Of a stretch of 6,436 bases of DNA, positions 1 through 5,972 are shown piece by piece. A model generated the notes under the pieces. The model worked only from the letters and a program-made list of their open reading frames with translations, did no database searches and had not been told where the DNA came from. Each line of letters starts with the position of its first letter. Positions within the stretch are counted from its first letter, which is position 1. This DNA comes from Actinomycetota bacterium (GTDB taxonomy: Bacteria; Desulfobacterota; Deferrimicrobia; Deferrimicrobiales; Deferrimicrobiaceae): positions 1 through 6,436 of the forward strand of contig JAENIX010000054.1 in NCBI GenBank assembly GCA_016844415.1. The letters are read 5' to 3'. The translations under genes and the position numbers were made by a program.

Positions 1-1837
1 GGGGGAAGAGCCGTTGGGAGAGGACCCGGCCGTCATTCTCAAGGATCCGGGGAAGAACGCCGAAATATCCGCCACCCTGCGGTGGGGCGCGGAGGAAGGC
101 GGAAAGTACGAGTGGGAGGCGGAAATTCTCCGCGTGGACGGCACCTCCTTTTCCGGCGAGCTGAGCATCACATGGCTATCCAGGGTGAACCGCAGCAATA
201 CATTCATTCCGAAGCTGGAAGGTCCTCTCGGGATGATCATCCTGCGGGACATCACGCACAGGAAGAAGGTTCTCGAGGATTTGCGGGAGCAGCGGGACTT
301 TTCCGCGAAGATCCTCGACATCGCGGGCGTCCTCGTCGTCCAGCTGGATCCCCGGGGGGAAATTCTGCTGGTCAACCGCCAGTTCGAGCAGGTCACCGGA
401 TTCGCCAGGGAGCGGATCTCAGGCAAGGAGATGGCCGGCCTGCTGATCTCCGGGCCGTACCGGTCCTCATACCGCCGCGCGTTCGCATTGGTGCTTGAGG
501 AATCGGTGCCGCAGAATCTCGAGTTTCCTCTCGTGACGAAGACCGGCGAGGAGAGGACGGTGGTCTGGAACCATGCCGTGCTGAGGAATCAGGAAGGCAT
601 CATGACCTCGATCGTGGCAACGGGGACCGACGTCACGGAAAGCCGCCGGCTCGAACGGCAGATAATACAGATGCAGAAGATGGAGGCCGTGGGGACGCTC
701 GCCGGTGGTATCGCTCACGACTTCAACAACATCCTCACGGGAATCCTGGGCAACCTCGACCTTGCGACTTCGCTCCTTCCTTCCGGATCGCCGGCGGCGA
801 TTCCGGTCCATGAATCGATCAAGGCATCCGAGAGGGCAGCCAACATGGTGCGTCAGCTCCTCGATTTCTCCAGGCGGTCCCCCTCTGAGCGCAGGGCGAT
901 CGATCTTGGAAAGGTGTCGCGTGAAGTCGTGGACCTCTTCTCTCAGGCGATCGACCGGCGGATCGAAGTGGAGATCCACTCCCACGACGACCTGTGGCTT
1001 GCCGCCGCGGACCCCAACCAGATTCACCAGGTGATGATGAACCTCTGCGTGAACGCCAGGGACGCGATCATGGAATGTCTCGAAGCGAAGCGGGGGGGCG
1101 ATCCGCACCCGGGGGGACACCGTATACGGATCGTCACGAGGAACGTCACGGTCGGTGATGAGTACCGCCGCGAATACCCATATGCGCGCAACGGAGATTT
1201 CGTCGTCGTGTCGATTTCCGACAACGGCGTGGGGATGGACGAATCGACGCAGCGCCGGGTGTTCGAGCCGTTCTACACCACGAAGAAGCTGGGGCGGGGC
1301 ACAGGGCTTGGCCTTTCCACCGTTTACGGCATCATAAAGCAGCACGAAGGCTGGATCAATCTCGAGAGCCTGCCGGGAAAGGGGACCACGTTCCACGCGT
1401 ATCTGCCCCGGGATGTAGAGGGGGCGGAAGAGGAGAAACCCCAGAGCCCGGATGCGGGCAGGACGAAGACGGGGAAGGAGACGATCCTCCTTGTGGACGA
1501 CGAGGAGATGATCAGGAGCCTCGCCCAGCAGGTTCTGGAAGTCCACGGCTATTCCGTCCTGGTCGCCGCCGACGGCCAGGAGGGGATCGACATCTATCGC
1601 CTGCGGCGCGACGAGATCGACCTCGTGATCCTGGACCTGACGATGCCGCACCTGTCTGGAAACGAGGTTCTGGCACGCATTCGGAAGCTGGACCCTCACG
1701 CGAGGGTCATCATCTCCAGCGGACACCCGTTGAGGGAAACCCCGCGGGCGTCGGCGTTCCTCCCCAAGCCGTACCGCGCCGATACGCTGATCCGCCTGGT
1801 GAGGGAAGTCCTCGACAGCTGCCTGGAAGAGGCGTAG
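1..1837 (+). CDS. Hybrid sensor histidine kinase (PAS-PAS-HisKA-HATPase-REC), 5' partial
   Basis: The reading frame is open to the left edge (first full codon at 2), so the true start is upstream; the TTG at 14 is not a convincing start because it lies inside a PAS domain. Numbering from that TTG, residues 1-82 are the end of one PAS/PAC domain (closing on RDITHRKK), 93-210 a second PAS domain, 220-290 the HisKA dimerisation domain with phospho-acceptor His235 in AGGIAHDFNN, and 330-466 the ATPase domain: N box Asn343/Asn347, G1 DNGVGM at 403-408, F box FEPFYTTK from 417, G2 GRGTGLGL at 427-434. A linker leads to a receiver domain (488-607) with acidic Asp495/Asp496, phospho-acceptor Asp541, Ser568/Ser569 and Lys585 in LPKPY. 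All catalytic residues are present. No membrane segment is seen in the visible part, so sensing may be cytosolic. There is no output or HPt domain. The ligand and target genes are unknown; it is convergent with the acs operon, so not co-transcribed with it. Confidence 0.95.
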   Translation, partial: GEEPLGEDPAVILKDPGKNAEISATLRWGAEEGGKYEWEAEILRVDGTSFSGELSITWLSRVNRSNTFIPKLEGPLGMIILRDITHRKKVLEDLREQRDFSAKILDIAGVLVVQLDPRGEILLVNRQFEQVTGFARERISGKEMAGLLISGPYRSSYRRAFALVLEESVPQNLEFPLVTKTGEERTVVWNHAVLRNQEGIMTSIVATGTDVTESRRLERQIIQMQKMEAVGTLAGGIAHDFNNILTGILGNLDLATSLLPSGSPAAIPVHESIKASERAANMVRQLLDFSRRSPSERRAIDLGKVSREVVDLFSQAIDRRIEVEIHSHDDLWLAAADPNQIHQVMMNLCVNARDAIMECLEAKRGGDPHPGGHRIRIVTRNVTVGDEYRREYPYARNGDFVVVSISDNGVGMDESTQRRVFEPFYTTKKLGRGTGLGLSTVYGIIKQHEGWINLESLPGKGTTFHAYLPRDVEGAEEEKPQSPDAGRTKTGKETILLVDDEEMIRSLAQQVLEVHGYSVLVAADGQEGIDIYRLRRDEIDLVILDLTMPHLSGNEVLARIRKLDPHARVIISSGHPLRETPRASAFLPKPYRADTLIRLVREVLDSCLEEA

Positions 1838-1851
1838 CTCAATCCTTGAGC
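1837..1851. terminator. Small inverted repeat over the convergent stop codons (possible weak bidirectional terminator)
   Basis: A perfect 6-bp inverted repeat, GCTCAA-TCC-TTGAGC, begins at the last base of the kinase stop codon (TAG, 1835-1837) and spans the stop of the opposing gene (TGA on the minus strand, 1841-1839). It would form the same hairpin on either transcript. There is no T-run after it on either strand, so it does not meet the usual intrinsic-terminator pattern, and a 6-bp stem could occur by chance. It is reported because the two genes have only one base between them, so any terminator must overlap coding sequence. Confidence 0.25.
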
Positions 1852-2516
1852 GCAGAACGGATCGCGGCGCGTACGATGTATCCGGAAAGGTGCATGATCG
1901 TATCCTGAAGATCGGGGTCGATCTCCATCGACGCGAGGCACGGGTGATGGTGGTGGCGCAGCGCCCCGGTGTCGGCCGCTTCCGGGAGACGGACCCCATT
2001 CAGTATGGAGGCGACGAACTTCGCCGATCCGCAAGGCGCGTCCCGGAGCACCTCCACGGATGTCACAAGATCGCCGTCCCGTTCGATCCGGAATTTCGGC
2101 CGTCCGAACTTCGCGGCGAATTCGGACAGCAGCCGGTCCGGCCCGCCGTCGAATCCGCAGAAAGGGCGCGGAAATGCGCATGCGATTCCCATGGCGGCGA
2201 GCCGCTTCCGGACCTGGTTCTCCAGGCCGGGCGGGCAGACGGCGCGGTCGTCCACCGCGGCAATAACGGCTTTTGCTCCGCAACGTTTTGCCATGTCCGG
2301 AATCATCTCGGCCGCTCCGGGAGTTTCGTGGAGGGAAACGAGCAGGTCCGCCGCGGGCAGGGCGGCGGGCAGGAAATCCTCCGGGTCGTCGATCACCATG
2401 GGGAGTCGCGCCGGCAGCTTGAGCACTGCGACTTCCCATCCCGCTGGGCCGTTCGCGCGGACGTTTTCCGCGGTCCGCTCCCCGTACCTGCCCTGCACCG
2501 AAAAGAGAATCCTCAT
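1839..2516 (-). CDS. DUF166-family protein, function unknown, in acetyl-CoA pathway operon
   Basis: The product is 225 residues with no signal peptide or membrane segment, so probably cytosolic. I recognise it as DUF166-like from its opening (MRILFSVQGRYGERTAENV), a CPPG motif at 94-97, a PRPFCG motif at 116-121, PCGSAKFVA from 161, and a C-terminal HHHHPCLASM segment (188-197) followed by an SGYIVRAAIRSAL helix. Six cysteines are present (79, 94, 113, 120, 162, 193), several inside these motifs. Archaeal members are sometimes labelled thymidylate synthase, but nothing here supports that activity. ATG at 2516 is chosen because it overlaps the stop of the upstream cooC-like gene as ATGA, with a G-run (2523-2528) just ahead, and because the upstream in-frame extension is arginine/proline-rich shadow of cooC. 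Being last in a CODH/CoFeSP operon next to a nickel-insertion ATPase suggests a role in maturation or corrinoid/metal handling; this is inference. Family assignment is fairly sure, function unknown. Confidence 0.82.
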   Translation of the reverse strand: MRILFSVQGRYGERTAENVRANGPAGWEVAVLKLPARLPMVIDDPEDFLPAALPAADLLVSLHETPGAAEMIPDMAKRCGAKAVIAAVDDRAVCPPGLENQVRKRLAAMGIACAFPRPFCGFDGGPDRLLSEFAAKFGRPKFRIERDGDLVTSVEVLRDAPCGSAKFVASILNGVRLPEAADTGALRHHHHPCLASMEIDPDLQDTIMHLSGYIVRAAIRSALKD

Positions 2517-3262
2517 CGCGGATCCCCCGAAAGAAGAACGGAAACGGCTTTTGCCATCTCCCTTGCCGCAGGAGATTCTTCGGACAGGTCGAGGAAGGAA
2601 CGGGACGCCGACTCCCATGCCGCAAGCGACGGATCGTGTGGGATCACCGCCAGCAACGGGATGGGAAGGCATGGCGTTTCCGCGGCGTCTCCCGCTGCGT
2701 ACGGCCGGTTCAGCAGAAGCCAGGTCTTTCCGACCTTGAGGGAAAGCTCCGCGGAGAGGTCACGGATGGCTCGCGCGGCCGAAATGCCCCGCGGGGATGG
2801 ATCGGCTACCAGCACCAGGTGGTCGATCCTTCGCAGGTTGCGCCGTGAGAGGTGTTCCATGCCCGCCTCGTTGTCTACGACGACGGCGGCGTAGCCGCCC
2901 GCGAGCCGGGATAGCGACCTGCGCAGCAGATCGTTCACGAAGCAGTAGCAGCCGGGCCCCTCGCCGCGGCCCATCGCGATCAGGTCGACGTCCTTGCCTT
3001 CGATGACCCGTTGCTGGACCATGGCTTCGAGTTGCTCCCCCTTGGATGCGGCCCCGCCGGAGGAATCGAGAAGCTCCTCGCGGATCGATCCCAGCCCGTT
3101 AGGGGAGGGGAACCCGAGGAGCAGGTGAAGATTGGCGTTGGGGTCGGCGTCCACCGCGAGCAGCGGGCGGATGCGGGATGCGAGAAGCCCGCGCAGCAGC
3201 AGGGCGGAACAGGTGGTTTTCCCGACTCCTCCCTTTCCCGCGACTGCGATCATGACGCTCAT
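2513..3262 (-). CDS. cooC: CooC/AcsF-type nickel-insertion P-loop ATPase
   Basis: This is a 249-residue soluble MinD/SIMIBI-class ATPase that uses ATP-driven dimerisation to help load nickel into carbon monoxide dehydrogenase or acetyl-CoA synthase. A deviant Walker A loop, GKGGVGKTT (9-17), carries the signature Lys10 and catalytic Lys15. DADPNANLHLLLG (38-50) is the switch/Asp region typical of CooC. GPGCYC (103-108) gives Cys105-x-Cys107, matching the CxC pair that binds metal at the CooC dimer interface. VVVDNEAGMEHLSRR (127-141) is the CooC/AcsF Walker B region, and LLLNRP (182-187) supplies the base-recognition Asn. Length is normal for the family. The ATG at 3262 overlaps the stop of the methyltransferase gene (ATGA); a second Met at codon 4 is a possible alternative start. 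Its 3' end overlaps the DUF166 start by four bases. Sequence alone does not decide between CODH (CooC) and ACS (AcsF) as client; linkage to acsC rather than to a visible cooS leans slightly towards ACS. Confidence 0.93.
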   Translation of the reverse strand: MSVMIAVAGKGGVGKTTCSALLLRGLLASRIRPLLAVDADPNANLHLLLGFPSPNGLGSIREELLDSSGGAASKGEQLEAMVQQRVIEGKDVDLIAMGRGEGPGCYCFVNDLLRRSLSRLAGGYAAVVVDNEAGMEHLSRRNLRRIDHLVLVADPSPRGISAARAIRDLSAELSLKVGKTWLLLNRPYAAGDAAETPCLPIPLLAVIPHDPSLAAWESASRSFLDLSEESPAAREMAKAVSVLLSGDPR

Positions 3263-4299
3263 GCGGAGCCCACCCCGTATCGCTTTTTCAGGAGGTCGGA
3301 AAGCTCTCCGGCCATGAGCACCGCCAGCTCCGCGTCCTCGACCGAAAGCGTTCCAAGCCCGCAGGCGGGAGTCAGCAGCGACGCCCGTATGACAGCCTCG
3401 CGATCCATGTTACGCGACTCGAATTTCCGCAAGATCGCTTCCATCCGGTCCGCCAGCGTCTCCGGCGTTTCGGCGCGGATCGCTTCCGCCGACGTGGGGA
3501 CGATTCCGAAGGCAAGCTTTCCCCCGCGGTCGAGGAACGCCCTCACCTCTTCGGGGTAGAGCAGCAGGGCGTCCACGTACTCGTAGGCGTCGAAGGAGAT
3601 GAGTTCCGTCCGGGAGGATAGGACGAGGCCCCAATCGGTGTTCGCGCAACAGTGGACGCCGCACAGCGCCCCCGGGAGCCCGTCGAATATCTCGTTGAGG
3701 CAGCCGACCACATCGTCCCTTCCGAGGGAGATGATGGAGGATCCAACCGAGGCGAGGTACGGTTCGTCCACCACGAGGATGACGTTCGGCGAAAGGCGGG
3801 AGAGCTGCGCGACCTGCCACTGGGCGACGCGCAGAAGGTGTTTCACCAAAACGTCCCTTGCCATGGGGTCGTAGAAGATCGGCTTCTTTGCACGGTCGGT
3901 GATCATGAGGCCGAACGAGACGGGTCCCGTTACCTGCCCCTTGGCGGCGGGAAACGGCCCCGTTCCGGATGCCAGCAGGGCGTGGAGGCCCGACGCTCGT
4001 TCCGGGGAGAGGGCGAAGGAGGATGTGTCCTCCGAGAGGAACCGTTCGTAGAAATCTTCGGCCTTCGCCAGGATGGTTTCCCCCACCTCGACGAACAGCT
4101 TCTCACCTTCGATGGCCGCCCCCGGCAAACCTTCCGCGAACTGGATGTACATCGTTTCGAGAAAGTTCCTGCGGGGAAGCTGGGGCCAGTACGGGACGTC
4201 GTGGAAGGCCGCAAGGATCAGGCGCGCCGCGGCCTCGGGGTCCGTGTGCGGCAAGCTGCCGACGCCGGTGGGGAAAAAGGGCGCGATGTCGCGTTTCAA
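3259..4299 (-). CDS. Core MetE-type (folate-independent) methionine synthase, probable CoFeSP-linked methyltransferase
   Basis: The 346-residue product corresponds to the C-terminal catalytic barrel of cobalamin-independent methionine synthase; the N-terminal half of full-length MetE (about 750 residues) is absent. GVGSLPH (12-18) is the family's N-terminal barrel motif. VDEPYLAS (177-184) matches the conserved DEP homocysteine-site motif. The zinc ligands are all present: His216 and Cys218 in VHCCANTDW, Glu240 exactly 22 residues after Cys218 as in MetE, and Cys313 in TPACGLGTLS. Such short forms are known as core-MetE or MesA-D; those of anaerobes with the acetyl-CoA pathway are thought to take the methyl group from a corrinoid protein rather than from methyl-folate. 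Lying between the corrinoid activator gene and cooC, this gene fits that type (MesB-like), but subfamily was not tested. The start is TTG at 4299: it overlaps the upstream stop as TTGA, has GGAGA 7 bases upstream, and begins just before the first conserved motif. Uroporphyrinogen decarboxylase-like methyltransferase is a less likely reading given the intact zinc set. Confidence 0.88.
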   Translation of the reverse strand: MKRDIAPFFPTGVGSLPHTDPEAAARLILAAFHDVPYWPQLPRRNFLETMYIQFAEGLPGAAIEGEKLFVEVGETILAKAEDFYERFLSEDTSSFALSPERASGLHALLASGTGPFPAAKGQVTGPVSFGLMITDRAKKPIFYDPMARDVLVKHLLRVAQWQVAQLSRLSPNVILVVDEPYLASVGSSIISLGRDDVVGCLNEIFDGLPGALCGVHCCANTDWGLVLSSRTELISFDAYEYVDALLLYPEEVRAFLDRGGKLAFGIVPTSAEAIRAETPETLADRMEAILRKFESRNMDREAVIRASLLTPACGLGTLSVEDAELAVLMAGELSDLLKKRYGVGSA

Positions 4300-5972
4300 C
4301 GGGGCGTCTCCGGGGAAAGACTTGCGCTGTACCTCTCGGCATCCGTGTGGGGGATGAAAAGGGCGCGCTGGTATTGTTCCATGAACCCATGATCGGAGGA
4401 AAGGTCGTGGTGGTCCGTCGAAGCGCAGAGCGCGCACGCTTCCTCCCACCGCTTCCTGTTGCGGATCGCCCCTATCGCCCCCGCCAGCGAAGCGTTTCCC
4501 AGGAGAACGAACTTTTCCAGGGGGAAGGGCGGGAAGACGCCGAGCGTGAGCGCCGACCGGAGATCCAGAAAGTTGCCGAATCCTCCCGCGATGTAGACGC
4601 GGTCCACCTTTTCCCTCGAGAACCCCACCGCCTCTAAAAGGGCTTCGGCGGCGGCGCACAGGGCCGCCTTGGTCCGGATGACGCTTTTCAGGTCGGATGC
4701 GGTGAAGAGGATGTCCGCGTCCGTTGTGTTTTGGCCCGCCCGCGCCACGACGAACGCCTTCCCCCTCTCCGTGTCGCGGAAGGGGGCGCCGGCGCGGGGT
4801 ACGAACCGGCCGGCCCGGTCGATGAGTCCGGCGCGGAACAGCTCAGCGCACAGGTCGAGGATCCCCGAGCCGCAAACCCCGGACGGCTTCTCCCCGCCTA
4901 TCACGGTCCACGAGACCTCGAAGCTCGAAGGGTCGATGCGGACCGAGTCGATCGCGCCGGGGTAGGCGCGCATTCCGCACGCCACTTCCCCTCCTTCGAA
5001 CGCGGGGCCGGCCGACGAGGAGCAGGCGATCCTGAATTCCCGATTGCCCAGCGCCACCTCGCCGTTGGTCCCGACGTCGTAAAAAAGGGATACGGCATCT
5101 TCGCGGTGCATCCCTGAAGCGAGGATGCCGGAGACGATGTCCCCGCCGACGAATCCGCCGATGGAGGGGAAGATCCGCAAGCGCGCGGAAGGAGCGGAGC
5201 CGATGCCAAGATCCTTGCCCGTTTTCGCGGGATACTCCCGGAGCGTGGGACGGTGCGGGGGCCGGCGCATCGGCGCGGGGGAGAGGCCGTACAGGATATG
5301 GGAAATGACCGTGTTTCCCGCGGCGACGAATTCCACGATCTCTCCCGTCACGGATGATGAGCGGAGCAGGTCGGAAATCACCTGCCCGATCCCTTGCAGG
5401 AGGAGGCGGCGCAGGAGAGCCAACCCGTCGGGGTTCTCCTCCACGAAGACGATCCGGGAGATCAGGTCCTCTCCGCATGCCATCTGGGGGTTGTCGGCGG
5501 CGGCGCGCGCGAGGACGGAGCCGTTGCGCAGGTCGATGAGCGCACCGGCAAGCGTGCTGGTCCCGGCGTCCAGGGCCACGCCCAGCGGATTTCCTTTGCC
5601 GGGGACGACGTGCAGGGGCAGATACGGGCCGTCCTCCGCCGTTTCCTTCCCTTCGATGTAGGCGGACAGGCGGGCGGGCCGGCTCTCCGGGAGGACGGTT
5701 ACGCCGACCTCTCCCCCCAACGGAGTGCAGCGGCAGGCGAGCCGCGTTCCCGCACTGCGCTCTTCCGGGGACAGGACCCCGGGGTCGTCGCCCCCTCGCA
5801 CGTTTCCCGATACGGAGACGCGGCATTTGCCGCACCGCCCTTCGCCACCGCACGGCGAGAGTATCGGTATGCCCGCGCGGATGGCGTGCGCCAGGATCGT
5901 GTCCCCCGGCGAAAGAGGCGCGGATGCGTTTCCAGGGAAGAACCGGAGAATCCCTTCCCTCGGATCACCCAT
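4296..5972 (-). CDS. acsV: RACo: reductive activator of corrinoid iron-sulfur protein ([2Fe-2S]-ASKHA ATPase)
   Basis: This 558-residue cytosolic protein couples ATP hydrolysis to uphill electron transfer that returns Co(II) cobalamin of CoFeSP to active Co(I). The N-terminal plant-type [2Fe-2S] domain (about 1-98) has Cys41-x5-Cys47-x2-Cys50-x29-Cys80 (CGGEGRCGKC, then LACRC). After a linker, the ASKHA-fold ATPase domain (about 130-510) shows LDAGTST (phosphate 1, 134-140), AAGNTVISH (217-225), YDVGTNGE (phosphate 2, 298-305), CSSSAGPAFEGG (317-328), GVCGSGILD (365-373), IAGGFGNF (461-468) and LGNASLAGA (491-499). It sits directly after acsC, its substrate protein's gene, with an 8-base overlap (start ATG 5972, acsC stop 5967-5965). 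No good Shine-Dalgarno precedes the ATG, so coupling to acsC translation is likely. The product is somewhat shorter than the roughly 630 residues I recall for the characterised enzyme. The tail has a CxxC-x4-HH cluster (513-522). RamA-type activators of methylamine methyltransferases differ in Fe-S architecture, so RACo is the better call. Confidence 0.93.
   Translation of the reverse strand: MGDPREGILRFFPGNASAPLSPGDTILAHAIRAGIPILSPCGGEGRCGKCRVSVSGNVRGGDDPGVLSPEERSAGTRLACRCTPLGGEVGVTVLPESRPARLSAYIEGKETAEDGPYLPLHVVPGKGNPLGVALDAGTSTLAGALIDLRNGSVLARAAADNPQMACGEDLISRIVFVEENPDGLALLRRLLLQGIGQVISDLLRSSSVTGEIVEFVAAGNTVISHILYGLSPAPMRRPPHRPTLREYPAKTGKDLGIGSAPSARLRIFPSIGGFVGGDIVSGILASGMHREDAVSLFYDVGTNGEVALGNREFRIACSSSAGPAFEGGEVACGMRAYPGAIDSVRIDPSSFEVSWTVIGGEKPSGVCGSGILDLCAELFRAGLIDRAGRFVPRAGAPFRDTERGKAFVVARAGQNTTDADILFTASDLKSVIRTKAALCAAAEALLEAVGFSREKVDRVYIAGGFGNFLDLRSALTLGVFPPFPLEKFVLLGNASLAGAIGAIRNRKRWEEACALCASTDHHDLSSDHGFMEQYQRALFIPHTDAERYSASLSPETPR
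4307..4311 (-). promoter_or_regulatory. Ribosome binding site supporting the TTG start of the core MetE gene
   Basis: GGAGA on the minus strand lies 7 bases ahead of the TTG at 4299-4297, inside the 3' end of the RACo gene. It decides the start: the frame stays open for a further 120 codons upstream, but that stretch overlaps the RACo gene in another frame and has no family similarity. Together with the TTGA stop/start overlap it indicates translational coupling. Confidence 0.6.

Noticed and set aside
1092..1116. G7 and G6 runs in the kinase ATPase domain, considered as a frameshift or phase-variation site
   Set aside because: The frame is intact through both runs and they encode a variable Gly-rich loop between the N and G1 boxes; runs this short in a GC-rich genome are not convincing slippage tracts.
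467..1999. Long (510-codon) open frame on the minus strand opposite the kinase
   Set aside because: It runs antisense to a kinase with every catalytic motif intact, crosses into the DUF166 gene, and its translation is rich in Arg, Pro and His with no family motifs: a GC-rich shadow.
2517..2672. A 52-codon N-terminal extension of the DUF166 frame
   Set aside because: It overlaps cooC in another frame and shows no family similarity; the ATGA-linked ATG at 2516 begins the typical MRILF N-terminus.
1890..2894. Plus-strand open frame of 334 codons across the DUF166 and cooC genes
   Set aside because: It lies opposite two well-supported genes and has low-complexity arginine-rich composition with no recognisable domain.
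4300..4659. A 120-codon N-terminal extension of the core MetE frame
   Set aside because: The extension overlaps the RACo gene, is Arg/Pro/Gly-rich, and precedes the family's normal start. TTG at 4299 with GGAGA and the TTGA overlap explains the start better.
4843..5853. Minus-strand 336-codon open frame inside the RACo gene
   Set aside because: Alternative frame of the RACo coding sequence with arginine/proline-dominated translation; RACo motifs are intact in the chosen frame.
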